From positions 1 through 64,000 of the forward strand of contig NKYR01000123.1 in assembly GCA_003184365.1 (NCBI GenBank): 64,000 nucleotides of DNA, given 5' to 3'. This document shows, piece after piece, positions 23,961-35,715 of this stretch; the stretch's first letter is position 1, and every line of letters starts with the position of its first letter. Under the pieces are notes generated by a model that did not search any database, had not been told where the DNA came from, and was given only the letters and a program-made list of their open reading frames with translations. The DNA is from Evernia prunastri (lineage: Eukaryota > Ascomycota > Lecanoromycetes > Lecanorales > Parmeliaceae). Made by a program: the position numbers and the translations under genes.

Positions 23961-25336
23961 CTCCAGGGCTGGTCTGCATCCTCAATAACGTCGTCCTCAT
24001 CGTCATCGTCATTGTTATCGTCATAGTCATCGTCATCGGACTCGGAATCGGAATCAGACTCCTCATCATCATCATCTTTGAGTGTGCGTTTAATCCATTG
24101 ATTCGCTACGACAACAGCTGTTGCGTCGACAACTGCTTCGTCTTCTTTGATGGCACCATCTAGCAGATGCTCATATTTGTGTCCCATCGCCTCAACGAAT
24201 CCCAAAAGCATTCCCTCAAGCACGTACTTTCCGGGAGTACCCCAGAATCTTTTTCCGAGCTCAGCGCGCGAAACTTCGAGATGCTTGCCCCCAAACGAGC
24301 GACGGAGCATCGCTATGCAATAGGTAAAATATAAATACCTTGCGCCTGGGCGGAAACTTGTCTTGAACTGCAAGCGCGCATTATCGAGACCGGCCCAAGT
24401 CAAATCTCTACCGTAGAGTACAAATTTCATGGAAGGATGCGTGGGACTCAGCACCCTGATCTTATACTCTTTTGGGTCGGAGGCTTCCCAAGTATCAAGT
24501 TGCTGTTCTGTGGGCTGATCCGGAACATCAGGCACAACCACGAAATGGCCTGCTTCAAATCGCTCTTCGGCTTCGCCCGACCATAAGATGCCGTTCTCTG
24601 CTTTGAAGAGCTCTGAATGTCCACTATCTGAACGTCCGAAAATTGATTGCATAGTATCTTCACCGCATTTCCAAGGGAACAGATGGCCAGCTGTTACAAA
24701 AGGTGCTTGCACATAGTTGCGGTGGATTGGGCACCAGAGCTGATTATGGATGCTAGATGGGTGCTTGCTACCCATTTTGAGTATGAGTTCTGATCTGAAA
24801 GCCGACTGCAGTGAGTTGTCTTCCTGTCCCCTACTGTTCTTGATGCCCAAGCCATTCTCTGCCCCAACGAACAGCTGAATGAAAGATCTGCGGAGACTAA
24901 ACTTTTCCTCTTTGGATCCCATCTTCTCTGCTTGAGCAAGAAAGATTTTGCTATCAAGTCTCAAAGTTTCTTCTTGCAGCATTAGTTTTTGCCCAGCTTC
25001 GCTTTCCAAGAAGTCCTTCGTATATTCCTTCGTTGTGTCCCTCATGCTCGCAATTGATATCTTTCTGGTGAGAAGCGTGGCTCGTATCTTCGTCTCAGCG
25101 ATATCTCGACGAGTTGTCCAGTAGGCGGCATCGAAGCTCGACGTAAGCTTCAATTTCTTTCTTTGCTTGTTCGCCTCTTTGTTACAGTCGTCTCTCTCAT
25201 CCTCCCAGTCCTTTTTCTCATCTTCCCAGTTCCGAATCCGCTTCGAGCCAGAGACGTCGCTTTTTTCCGGGGATCGACTCGAAGACCGTGCTGGGATGTT
25301 CTCAGCTGTTAAATGGAACGTGTTCTTGCGATCCAT
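23936..25336 (-). CDS. fungal HNH nuclease-domain protein
   Basis: Intronless frame of 466 residues starting MDRKNTFHLTAENIPARSSS; a longer upstream frame through a TG repeat is rejected. The first ~150 residues are charged and helical (NWEDEKKDWEDERDD). The centre reads CPIHRNYVQAPFVTAGHLFP, then an acidic and hydrophobic stretch, FKAENGILWSGEAEERFEAG and HFVVVPDVPD. This is the layout of the fungal HNH_2-type domain, in which a His (here GHLFP) and the later Asn/His (NGILW, GHF) form a beta-beta-alpha metal finger. Many ascomycete genomes hold families of such proteins; DNA cleavage is assumed rather than shown. The C-terminus has a long acidic tract (DDDDEESDSDSESDDDD) before the stop. No neighbour hints at a function. 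Confidence 0.8.
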   Translation of the reverse strand: MDRKNTFHLTAENIPARSSSRSPEKSDVSGSKRIRNWEDEKKDWEDERDDCNKEANKQRKKLKLTSSFDAAYWTTRRDIAETKIRATLLTRKISIASMRDTTKEYTKDFLESEAGQKLMLQEETLRLDSKIFLAQAEKMGSKEEKFSLRRSFIQLFVGAENGLGIKNSRGQEDNSLQSAFRSELILKMGSKHPSSIHNQLWCPIHRNYVQAPFVTAGHLFPWKCGEDTMQSIFGRSDSGHSELFKAENGILWSGEAEERFEAGHFVVVPDVPDQPTEQQLDTWEASDPKEYKIRVLSPTHPSMKFVLYGRDLTWAGLDNARLQFKTSFRPGARYLYFTYCIAMLRRSFGGKHLEVSRAELGKRFWGTPGKYVLEGMLLGFVEAMGHKYEHLLDGAIKEDEAVVDATAVVVANQWIKRTLKDDDDEESDSDSESDDDDYDDNNDDDDEDDVIEDADQPWRRRCFLNK

Positions 25337-25364
25337 GGCGAAGCCGTGGATGAGTTGGAGGTGG

Positions 25365-25365
<1 letters not shown>

Positions 25366-25404
<39 letters not shown>
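25366..25404. repeat. (TG)n microsatellite upstream of HNH gene
   Basis: About 18 uninterrupted TG dinucleotides, 30 bases upstream of the HNH start codon, so within its 5' leader or core promoter. It produces an artefactual Thr-His run if read as coding. Confidence 0.9.
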
Positions 25405-25406
<2 letters not shown>

Positions 25407-25444
25407 TGGTGTAGGTGAGTCAAGTTGGACAAATGAATTATCAA

Positions 25445-26408
25445 TCCGAGAACTGAGTCGGTGCCGCCTTCCTCGTGTTGGAAATCTCAGGTTACGATTT
25501 TTTTTTTTTGGATGGCTATTGCCCTCCAATATATACAAAAGTTTGCTCGAAAAACTCCCTCACATCTAGCCAGCCACTGGTGCGTACTCCATAGTAATTT
25601 GGCCATCTAATCGGACGCCTCACAGCCATCATATGCCATGGCTTGGAGTGGGTTTGCTGAGTGGATACGATTATGAGTTGCAAATTAAATGAGATTCCTT
25701 GGCAAAATTCATCGCACCCCGCCTCCGGAAAAAAGAGAAGAAAGACCATAAAAATCTACTTTCTCTTATTTAAATCTATGAACACATTTTATTGCTTAGT
25801 TTTATTCACATAAAAGTTACTTCTAACATCATATTCTATTGATATTTCTTTCTAGATTTATTCTACGTGGATTTTTAAAATGTACTTTTTTCTCTGTACA
25901 CAGATTTTCAAAAAATCAAAATTTTTATTTAAAACAATTTGAGAAAAAAAAATTGATAGAACTTGTTGAAAGTGCACTCAGCACCTAGTGGTTTCAGGGT
26001 CTAGCCCTATGGTCTTGGCATCAGAGTTTTCTTTCCACCGTGTACATTACCTATTACACTCCTTAGATTCTTCATACATGCCTACTGCGCACCTCGTTTC
26101 TCAACAGAACTTATAATTTAAAATAAGTTTTATATAAACAATATTCGTTAATAATATATATCAAGATATTTATTTAAGAAAAGGTCGATATTTTAAGACC
26201 TCGGCTGATCATCGGTCAATCACCCAGCAGTGAATTTCCAACAGGTAGTGAACATATCCACTTTTCTTCGCTCTAGGAGCAGAAAATTCTCCTGCCAGGC
26301 CACCTATTCTAAGTATAGAATCTATACTCTTTACTTTCTTATGAAGAAATTTGAATATCGGGATCTAGAGCGCTCACTCGCTACGTAGGACTGGTAGCTC
26401 CGTAGATT
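25445..26408. other. AT-rich spacer, probable repeat relic
   Basis: From about 25750 to 26200 the sequence drops to very low GC with many TA steps (for example around 26110-26170). That resembles the RIP-degraded sequence at the right end of the window. No frame is open for any useful length. Confidence 0.45.
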
Positions 26409-26950
26409 GTGTGCCGACGGGCCAAATTACCGGATCAAACCCCGAAAGGTTGAATCCTTACCATTTCATACCCCAAATTACATTTCCATACTTCTTAGGG
26501 GTATGAATCGGTAAAACTAGAAGCTGCTGGGGTATGAAATCGTAAAAGATGTACTTTTTAGGGGTACCACTCTTAAAGGACTCTTTGAAAGATACTCTTC
26601 GAGGGGTGTTCTTCGGGGGGTGTCCTTCGGGGGGCAAAAAACCAAAAAAGAAGAGGGTGGGAGTTGCAGAGTTACACGAGACATTATACTAGAGTATTTC
26701 TTCTTCTTCTTTCTTTCCCTTCAGAGAACTCTCGGAAGAACCTCACCTCCCCGAAGAACCTCCCCTCGAAAGAACCTGCCCCCCCCGGGAAGAACCCCCC
26801 CCCAAAGAGCCCTTAAGAAACATTTACCAAATCATACATCAGCAGTATCAAGTTCTACCTATTCATACCCTTTGTCTTGGTGGAGGGATATGAAAATGGT
26901 AAGGATGCAACCTTTCGGGCGTATGATCCGGTAATTTGCCCGTGCCGAAG
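26409..26950. mobile_element. foldback / MITE-like inverted-repeat element
   Basis: The two halves are imperfect reverse complements. The left end (26409-26475: GTGTGCCGACGGG, CAAATTACCGGATCA, CCGAAAGGTTG, ATCCTTACCAT) pairs with the reverse complement of 26880-26950 (same blocks, with few mismatches). The homology continues inward: GGTATGAATCGGTA (about 26500) matches the complement near 26860, and TTCTTCGGGG blocks at 26600-26635 match GAAGAACC blocks at 26730-26800. The whole ~540-bp unit would fold into one long hairpin with a loop near 26650-26700. It has no coding capacity. Target-site duplications are not clear. Confidence 0.75.
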
Positions 26951-27198
26951 GCACTTTGCCAGGCGTTGATAGCTAGGAGGAACAGCCACTCTCGCCAAGC
27001 CAGACCGCGCGCAGATGGCCATTTCGATTTCACCAAGTCTCGCTGATGCCACTCTTCGCTGGAGGTAACCCGATTCACTTGCTATTTTCGGACTTTGAGA
27101 TCCAATGAAGGAACTTCGAAGCTTGGATGTTGCCCACAATCTGCGATCGTATATGCTGGTCGCTGGGATTCGTCCCGCCCCGCAGCAGTCCCTGTCCT

Positions 27199-28538
27199 CT
27201 ACACTTTCCCTACGCCGAGTTGGTCCTCACCAGAAGCACTCTCGACATGAAAATCTCTCTGCACATGAATCTCGGGAAACTTCATCTCTGGGAGTCTTTC
27301 CGCGTTGCTTCTGGACCAAGTTCCAGTCTGGTTCCTTCTCCAATCTCCCATCGATACGGTTGGCTTCGACCCATCTCTGTGGGCGTGTTCTCCAGATAAT
27401 AATTCCCACAATTGACTCACTCGCATGAAATTCGTAATGCTACTAGACTTCACAACCGTGTACATACCATTCTTGCCGCTGAAATTAGCCACTGAGTCCC
27501 TGAGCTTGTTGAAGACAGGTTTCAAGACAGGAAGAGAAGCAGTAAAGACGCCAAAACTTGTTTCAAGGCACTTGAGAAAAGCGACTATTAGTGTCATTTG
27601 GTTCACGTAGTCCTTATTTGGTGTTTTGAGTGTGGCAGTTCTTCCAAGTCGAAAGGCTGTTATGCCGCAAATGCTAAAGTAGCCACATGATTAGAACGTG
27701 AATTTAGTCGCATGAAAGCAACAACAGTGGCAATCATAAAACAGTGCTTACAAGATACCTAGGCCAAACATCACAGTCAAGGCCACCTTCTTGCTTGTTG
27801 CCATCTGCAAGCTCCATAGTATGGGGGTCGGCAACAACACTACCATGATATCGAAGAACATATTGGAGCCCGCATTGAGAAGGTCAAGAAATCTTTGATG
27901 GAGACTTTGGTTGCATTTCATCGTACTATCCCATCGGCTCGCAATAGGAACGCAGGGAAGGCACTCATCGACAACAGCCATGGCGAGAAAGACGCCGTTG
28001 AAGATTAGTACGGCGTAGCAAGTATAGCGGAATGATCGAACGGGAAAGATGTGAATGTAGAGAAAGATGATTGAGGAGCGGATAAGGGTCACGGCGATGG
28101 CCCAGAGGATCTGAGATGAGAAATAGAGCTGCGAAATGTTAGTCTTAATTCGTTGTACTGAGAGACTAGTACACGGACCTTGGAGACCAACTCAAAAGCT
28201 TCTGGATAGTCTCTAGCGTTGCGTGGCCTCAGACCTATGTCTTTAATTCCCCAATCCGTCTCCAGCGCGAGAGCTGAGGGAATTGCACAGAGGCACATAA
28301 TGTTCTCAGCGAGTGCAAACGTCTGATGCAGTTTAGAGAGTGAATTCAAAAGTGGGAAAACAGAACGAAAACAACGCTGGGATCCTCTTACCAGCCCAAG
28401 CAAGATAAGGTAGTCGCTCAACTTTGGGCGGACTTTTTGAATTTTCCTTGCCCAGAATCTCAGAGCAACTGCCACGATTGCGAGAATGGAGACCACGAGT
28501 AAAGCCACGGAGCGAGTATTGGAAACACGACCCGGCAT
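27199..28538 (-). CDS. rhodopsin-domain integral membrane protein (SAT5/PTH11-like)
   Basis: Four exons (28392-28538, 28179-28322, 27752-28128, 27199-27673) give 380 residues with all junctions in phase. The predicted protein has about seven membrane helices: VALLVVSILAIVAVALRFWA, then SDYLILLGL, the cytosolic/extracellular WGI.D loop, LYFSSQILWAIAVTLIRSSI, FLYIHIFP, CYAVLIFNGVFLAMAV, a Cys- and Trp-containing loop (CVPIASRWD), LNAGSNMFFDIMVVLLPTPI and VALTVMFGLGI. This order is that of the fungal rhodopsin-like domain (PF20684), found in PTH11-type putative receptors and in secondary-metabolite clusters. The C-terminal ~120 residues are cytosolic. Ligand is unknown; nothing nearby suggests a pathway. 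Confidence 0.85.
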
Positions 28539-30256
28539 GGTTGAAGCTTAGAGGAACGGGCACAATCTTCAAGAGGTGATACAACTCAAAATGGCGGTCA
28601 CACGGGAATTTGTGAGGAAACGAGGAAATGGGGAAGGGAGGAGCCTCGGACCGATGCAGAATATTTTAACAAACGAGAAAAGACGGGAAAGGTACAGTAA
28701 AAGCCCACGGCTTGCAGCTAATTCACAGAAGTATTTATATTCATGGTGTGTACTTGCGGTCAACCATGATGAAACTTTGCCCACATGTGTGGTTGCTTCG
28801 CCTCCCAGCACAACAACTCAACGCACGTCGCCTTTTCCTCTGTCCTATCAGCCCTTTCCTGCTTATCGAAGGCATCTTCGAAGGATCAGAATGGACTTTT
28901 GCATCAGAGTATGGTTGGCTCGTTTGTAGAGGAGTCGTGACTCTGCAGGGGGTGGATATGCGGCGTGAGGATATGGTACGCATGATGGCGGCGCGGGTTC
29001 GCGAAGGACGGCATAGACTCGGATCCTTTCTCCTCCTTCGGTACGCCCCAAAGCCTTATGGTCTTAGTGTTATTGTCTTTTCTTCTTGGCACTAAACCAT
29101 TTTGAACAGCTTCAATCCGTAAGGTAAGGACGTACTCCGTAACTCGAGTGCGATACAACAGTAAAGATCAGCACCCTCCTTCGAATCCAACATTTTCAAA
29201 TATTTGATTTCAATTACACTCCTCGCTCTATAATGCAGACCCGCCATCGTGACCACAGCCCAAGAACTGCTATGGGTGTGGGAGTACGATAAGAGGGTTC
29301 GCGACCACTATCCCCACAGCTTGACTAGGGCTAGTAAGGGGGAGACACGATAATCATCGAGATCTTTTAGCCGAAATTATCAACACGAGAGAGTAGCCTA
29401 TATGCCTCTTGTTTTTGCTCCTCGTTATTGCCTTCTCATCGTCTGTAAGCCAGCTTGGTCGTAGACTGATTGCCTACAAAGCATGCCGGCCGCTGTCATC
29501 CTTTCCTTGGCCATAGCCACTAGGCACTGATTAGCATCTATCTTAGCGTTGGCTACCTCTTGAAATGCTCTTCATCGTCTAAACACAGACTTCTCTAGCT
29601 TAGACCCTATGGCCTATCGGTTGTAGCACGCTTCCTACCATCCTCAGTGCCAGAGATCGACCTCTGGAAAGCCACATCACCGGATTCTCGCCATCGGGAC
29701 AACTTTGTCAGGGTAGCCAGGTTGACAGATAAAGACCGGTGTCGAGTGAGAGAGAGAGAGCGTTGGAGAGAGGTGGTGAAGGAGGATCTGTATTCTAGTG
29801 TGCCAGTGAAGATGATGAAGCCAGCAGCATATTGCGGTAGTCGGGGTGTCAGGGGACCTTTCAAATGAAGTTGGCGGCCTCAAGGCTCAAAGCGATCGTC
29901 GTCGTTTGAGAGTATATAACGCAGATCCGAACGAACAATCATGAGACGGTATTGAAGGGGTCGACAAACGCGTAAACTGTGCGAGCGAAGAGGGGAGGGA
30001 AAGTAAGGAAAGAAGAGGACAAAGGAACAGAATCTGTTGGAGGGACAGAGACTCCTCGAGGTCTCTGCCAGAAAGTCACCTCAAGACCTACTGCTGACAT
30101 AATCACCCGGGGTCGCGCCACGTTCGTAAGGCTGAGACTGAGAGCGAGACGATCTTTCGCGCTGGAATCAATCACCAGGACCATTGTGTCTCCCGGCTTA
30201 ACATATCTTGCAAATTTTGGTAGGCATTGACAGCTTGTCGTTATTGAGCCACGAGT
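28539..30256. other. intergenic, no supported gene
   Basis: Several 80-130-codon frames on both strands (for example 28712-29095 and 29939-30325) overlap one another and show no domain or composition signal. A (GA)n run is near 29748-29760. The right end is the Arp9 promoter. Confidence 0.5.
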
Positions 30257-32461
30257 ATGCCACCTTTCAAAGATGAACACGTCTTGGTAAGCCTGTTTAT
30301 ACACGAATTGCACCTGCCCCAACACGCCAACTTCAGTCAGTACGACATCCAGGGTGAAGCTGACCTTCGATGCCTTCTAGATCATTGCCCCAGGGTCGCA
30401 GACTTCTCTCGCCCAACTGGGCCTTCCCGAGTCCTTCACACCTGCTCGCTTACGTATCCCTACACGCATGTTCCCTGCTGAAAAAAAGGGAGAATGGGAA
30501 GCCACAAGGATTCGAGAGCGGAAAACAACAAAAGCTCCAAATAAAACCGAATCAAATGTACAGGCCGATGGGGATGTCACTATGGCTGAGGCGAATGGTA
30601 CCATGGATGGTCAAGCAGCGGCGGAAGACCAAGAGGACGAACCGAAGTTTGAGGAAGATCCTACAAGCGAGGAGGGAGCGGTGTACCCATTGCGAGATGG
30701 GCGAATAGTGGACTGGTCATGTTTCTTCGCTCTCCTCACTCACATCTATAATACTTTGAGCCCTCCCTTCCACACGCCAATTCTGGTCATCGCGCAACCA
30801 GCGTGGACGGCCCAAGATCACGAGAGCCTGACACAGTTCATCTTTGAAAAGTTCAAGACACCAGCGTTTTGTTTGATGGATTCGGCTTTGGCTGTATGTT
30901 ACGCATATGCTACGCCTACGGCTACGGTCGTGGACGTTGGACATGGAAAGTGTGACGTGACAGCGGTAAACGAGTTTCTCGTTAGTGACCTGGGAAGAGG
31001 TTCTGCGTTGCCAGGATGTGGCGGAGAGGCGATGACACGAAGGCTCCACGATCTGCTCGCTGAAAAGGGTTTCACATACGAGGTATGCGAGCAGCTGAAA
31101 AAAAGTCCAATCTGCGAAATACTGCCTCCTGGGACGGAGATGCCAGCTGAGACTGAAGTGAACGCCCTCCCATCGAATCCTGCGGCGGTAGCCTCTACTG
31201 GAGCTTCTGGCTCAGGTACCGGGCAACGAGGGAGTATTGCCGCCCAGGGTGGAGCACCTCGAGGTCCCGGGATCAATACCGAGGTGGGAGACGCCGATGA
31301 GGATCGGGAATTCAAAGAAGGCGAGGATGACGAAGGGGTACTGGATGTGGCTGCGATTGTTGCTAGCGGCAAGACTAGCGAATTCCTCGCCAAAAAGGAG
31401 AGGGAAAAGGCTGCTAAAGCAGCAGCCAAGAAGGACGCTGCCGATGCAGCGGCAGTGGCTAAGGAAAAAAGCTTACCCAACTCGAAACGCGTCAAAGCCA
31501 CATTCCATTACCACGAGCGGCGACCACTAGAAGAGCTCAATCTGAATGGAAAGCGAACCATGGATGGCGAAAGTGGTCAAGATGGCGGCGAGCCAAAGAG
31601 ACAAAAGACTCCTGAGCCCGGCGTGGATAGTGGGGTTCAAACAACAGAGAACGCAGCTGCGGCGCGTAGAGAAGAGCGGAAGGAGGAGAGACGGCGGAAT
31701 AGAGAAGGTACTGCGTTTATTCGGAAAAGTGCGGATGTTGGCCTGGAGAGATTTCAGGCTGCCACAGGCGGGATCCTCGACCATATTGCGGATGCAATAC
31801 ATCGATGTGTCCTTTCGTATCCCGAAATTAGCAAACGCAGCGACCTTTGGGACTCTTTAATCATCTTAGGCAATGGTAGCAAAGTGAAGGGCAAGTTCAC
31901 TACATATCTCATCCCATTCCCTAGACTAACAAGCGCGCAGGATTCAAGGAAGCTTTGGTTGGGACCTTGAATTCAAGATACCTCATCTCGCCGTCGAGTG
32001 CTACCATTTTCACCTCAGAACTCCCATCCAATATCACGACCCCTGTCGCTACTGGAGCAAACACCCCCCAACCTCATCATCCCCCATCACACCATGGGCC
32101 CGGTGTCAATCCTCTCCTCCTCGCCGCAACTACAGCCTCAAATCCAAATCTCGCTCCACCCGGCCAGTCACAACAGCAGTTGCATCAACAGCTCCAGCTT
32201 CAACAGTACCACCAGCAGCAATTGCAACAGTCTCACCAACATTCGAGTCATGCGCAGACGCCCACAAGCGTCAAGCTGCTCAAGATGCCAGACTACTTCC
32301 CCGAGTGGAAAGACGTTGGGATGGAGGAAGCTGGCTTCTTGGGCGCGCAGGTCGCGGCCAAGGTCGTGTTTGTGGTGGATCAGGGTATCAGCAAAGGGTT
32401 CATGTCGAGGACTGAGTATAACGAGCTGGGACCCCAAGGGATTCACGAGAGCTGCCTCTAG
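30257..32461 (+). CDS. arp9: actin-related protein Arp9 (SWI/SNF and RSC subunit)
   Basis: Three exons (30257-30286, 30381-31890, 31941-32461) give 686 residues. It starts MPPFKDEHVL-IIAPGSQTSLAQLGLPE, the degenerate actin phosphate-1 region of Arp9. Later actin-fold parts are YPLRDGRIVDWSCFFALLTH, PILVIAQPAW, AVCYAYATPTATVVDVGHGK, and after the last intron GFKEALVGTLNSRYLISPSS and a C-terminal LLKMPDYFPEWKDVG with GAQVAAKVVFV. A long acidic/Ala-rich insert and a Gln-rich insert are usual for filamentous fungi. Arp9 sits with Arp7/Arp42 on the HSA helix of chromatin-remodelling ATPases in the nucleus and does not need to bind ATP. The second intron (31891-31940) begins with GC rather than GT. 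Confidence 0.92.
31891..31940 (+). other. GC-AG intron in arp9
   Basis: The family sequence KVKGFKEALVGTLN is restored only if the intron starts GCAAGT after G31890 and ends GCGCAG. GCAAGT is the usual donor of GC-AG introns. No GT donor in the right phase is nearby. Confidence 0.8.
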
Positions 32462-34503
32462 ATAGAATCCGTTGATCAATGGATCAATATCTGGTAATGT
32501 CTGATGTTCTAACTATCACTACTACTAACTATCGAATATCCGCATAATCTCCCCATCGAGCTCCGTCCTTCAACGTGCCGCTGTGGAATATGAGGTTCTC
32601 ATTGCAAGGTCCTTTTCCTTCAACCGCTCATCCTGTTCACTTCCCCCTCAACCCAAACACCCTGTTTGTACGCATGAAATTCCATCATTTTACGCCTGTG
32701 GGGCTTGCTACCCGCTATTCGGTACTTTTACGGCGGTCCCACCATCAATGATCTAAGACAGTATGTCTGGGAACAGAGCATGGCTTCAACACTAGGCAAT
32801 GGAAGTCAGAGCTGCTTAAGCTACCCTTCATTCACTCCTTTTCCGTCCCTGCCGTTCACAGTGGTCTGAGCTATCAGCCCAAGTAAGGTACAGTCTTTGC
32901 CAAGACGTCGACACCGTGGCATTGTTAAAGCTTTGCTACGATGCCGTGGAGTTGGTACAGGTAGATCTGTCCTGCTCTTGTGGGTTTTGAAGGCTTTCGA
33001 AGGTCGTCGGGATGTTGTGCGGACTAGAGAGGCTGGAGGTTTGCATTCTTGGTAAAGTGGGCAAGATGGGTCCATGTTCATTTTCCTTTCTTTGCCAGAT
33101 TGCAGAGATGGATTTCCACAACTTCTCCCTCACCAGGAACCTGATCCACAAGCTTGAGAGCTCAGCGGTTTTAATTCATGGCCGGTTGGTGAAACTTCCC
33201 AACATCTCCCTGGGGATCCCGCCCCCCTTTTCATCCAAAAAGAAACTTTTCCGGTATCTTGTGGCCAACACACGAACAACAACAGCCTCAATCCTTTGCA
33301 TCCCTTCCCCTCCCCACACCTGTCAGCTTACTCCAACGGACAACGTCTTTGTTAGCCGAGCATCTGTTCATCGCATCACCCAACAGCGCGAAGACCCTTT
33401 TCGGTCCTAAGAACCGTCCCCAGCAGTAAGGTAGCGTCGTCTGGCTTGCAGCAAACAGCCTTTATGATTTCTGTATGACAGCGGTGATTCGATTCATTTT
33501 TTCCCCAGCAAACCACCTCGCTTCCACTGTTTCATATTGGTATTCGCGTTCACTGCAGGCCTGCCGGATAAGGTTTATTTGAGGACGAGTCTGGTGGCTG
33601 ACTTACAGGTGGCGCTCTGCTCGAGATCCTTACCGTCTGCGTGATCCTGCCGGCTCGTCTATTGTTCTGTGAATACGTACCGAATCAGAGCGAGTCATGT
33701 TAGGGGTCAAGCGCAGGCTGGTCTGACTGCGTAAGGGAGTACACTCTCCTCAAGCTCGTCAATATCCCCACCCGCAATGATACATGCAGCCCATTGAGTC
33801 GAGGTTCTAGCAAAAGCGGGTTTGTCTCACATATATAGAGCCAAGGCAATATCTACGCCCGCATGCCCCTTCTTCTCTCCATTCATGCAACAGATTTTTT
33901 GCTGTTTCCGGAGTTCAGAAACTGCGATTCCACCGTATCCAGGCTACAATACTTCCTCTTCTCACCCTTCTGCACCTCAGCCCTTTCCTAGTCGTAAAAC
34001 CCAAGTGTGCCGCACGCCAATGACGTGACGCTTTTGGTATCGAAAGCGCTGCTGGAATGGTTCGTGCCGTTGATTGTTTGGAGATCATGATTCGCAGTTT
34101 CCGGCATCGCTGGCGGGATATTGGGCTATTATTGGAGTGTTTAGTATTCTGCGGGGCCGGGTTTGGGGCGGGGTTGCGGGGTTCGTGGGGCGGTTAGTGT
34201 TGGCGAGAGGAGGTTGGACGGGGGTAATAAACGAGACTGTGTTGCTCTTCCCCCTCTGTAATAATGTAGTAGCCTTGAAATGGGGAACGTGGCACGCTCG
34301 AATAGCATACAGAGTACGGCAGCATGTAGCAAATCGATAGGCATCAAGCCAAAGCGGTTCGGTGTCGCGGGAAATAAATCCAAAGGAAGAGATGTGGAGA
34401 CAATCTTCTCCGTTTGTGCTGCTATTGTAAAACACAGACCAATTTGCTCGTTCTGCTCTGCTATCGCAACTCCTCTAGCCAATCTGCCTGCCCAGACAGA
34501 GCA
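32462..34503. other. intergenic, no supported gene
   Basis: About 2 kb with frames of at most 132 codons (33012-33410) and no family signal. A short frame near 33882-34025 (MQQIFCCF start) is too weak to call. No tRNA-like fold found. Confidence 0.5.
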
Positions 34504-35715
34504 ATGGCGTCTCTAGATGTCAGTCCTCCGCCCCTCAAACGCCGCCGAATCTCCGATACCCCGCCATCACACATCCACCCTCCCTCTCCTCCCCCACCAT
34601 CATCATCTCTGCCATCCACCCACAATCAACCCTCCAGATTCACTGCCTCCAATCCCAGCCTCCACATCTACTCCTGGAACATCAACGGCATCGGCCCCTT
34701 CCTCCCGCCCTCCACCCCGTCCATAACCACCTTCCTCAAACCAACCTCCCCCACCTCTCCTCCTCCACCACCACCGCGCCCCTCACTCCGCGCAAACCTC
34801 AAGAGATGGAACTGGCCCCACATCCTCTGCCTCCAGGAAGTCAAGATCGCCCCCGCCGACGCTTCGAAGACCCAAGCCTCCGTCCGCCGCGCCGTCAACG
34901 CGCCTCTGGACTCGGACGATGAGAACGAAACCGACCCCCCGCGCCGCCACCTCTACGACGCCCACTTCTGCCTGCCCCGCGACCGCCACAACGCCACCGG
35001 CTTCGGGGGCAAACTCTACGGCGTCTGCACGCTCCTCCGCCGCGACGTCCCCTCCCCCGCGACGCGGACGGTGGAATGGGACCTCGAAGGCCGGGTCTTG
35101 CTGGTTGAAATACCGGCATGGAGACTTGTGGTCGCGAACGTCTACGCCGTCAACGGTACGACGAACGACTACCGCGACCCCGCGACGGGGAAAGTGATCG
35201 GGACCCGCCACGATTGGAAACGCACTTTTCACTCCCTGCTCAGGGACGAGGTCCGGCGGTACGAGGATAAGGGATGGGATGTCATCGTCGCGGGGGACAT
35301 GAACGTCGCCCGCGCGCCGGTCGATGCGTCCCCGCGATTACGCACGGGCGACGACCATGTGCGGAACCGGGCGGATTTTGAAAATAAATTCATGGCGGGG
35401 GAGGGGGCCATGGTGGATACGTTTCGCCACGTGCGAGGGAAAGGGGAGAGGAAGTTTTCGTACAGGCCGAGGGGGAGGCCGTGGGGGGAGGGAGGGGACC
35501 GGGTCGATCTGATGCTGGTGTCGGAGGGGGTGGCGGGGGAGGGGAGGGTGAGGGGGGCGGATGTGCTGGATGAGGAGGGGGAGAGGGGGCCGAGCGATCA
35601 TGTGCCGGTGTGCTTGGAGGTGGGTGCGAGGCTGGTGGATGGAGAGCGGGAGTGGGAGGGGGCTGGAGTGGAGGGATGGACGGATGATGAGGAGAGGGGT
35701 GGGGGGTATGGATAG
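34504..35715 (+). CDS. AP endonuclease, exonuclease III (ExoIII/APE) family
   Basis: Intronless, 403 residues, start at MASLDVSPPPLKRRR; the open frame extends upstream but without a better ATG. A Pro/Ser-rich basic N-terminus (possible nuclear signal KRRR) leads into the exonuclease-endonuclease-phosphatase fold: IYSWNINGIG (metal/phosphate Asn), CLQEVKI (metal Glu), YGVCTLLRRD, VVANVYAVNG (Tyr/Asn), VIVAGDMNVAR (catalytic Asp and Asn), FSYRPRG, GDRVDLMLVS and GPSDHVPVCL (terminal Asp-His). All key residues are present. Enzymes of this type cut DNA at abasic sites in base-excision repair in nucleus or mitochondrion. Unlike Apn2 it lacks a C-terminal GRF zinc finger. The 3' third is extremely G-rich. 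Confidence 0.88.
   Translation: MASLDVSPPPLKRRRISDTPPSHIHPPSPPPPSSSLPSTHNQPSRFTASNPSLHIYSWNINGIGPFLPPSTPSITTFLKPTSPTSPPPPPPRPSLRANLKRWNWPHILCLQEVKIAPADASKTQASVRRAVNAPLDSDDENETDPPRRHLYDAHFCLPRDRHNATGFGGKLYGVCTLLRRDVPSPATRTVEWDLEGRVLLVEIPAWRLVVANVYAVNGTTNDYRDPATGKVIGTRHDWKRTFHSLLRDEVRRYEDKGWDVIVAGDMNVARAPVDASPRLRTGDDHVRNRADFENKFMAGEGAMVDTFRHVRGKGERKFSYRPRGRPWGEGGDRVDLMLVSEGVAGEGRVRGADVLDEEGERGPSDHVPVCLEVGARLVDGEREWEGAGVEGWTDDEERGGGYG

Noticed and set aside
25337..25444. Upstream extension of the HNH frame through the TG repeat
   Set aside because: Would add a Thr-His run made by the microsatellite; the ATG at 25336 gives a normal N-terminus.
33012..33410. 132-codon plus-strand frame
   Set aside because: No family, no compositional signal and no splice context.
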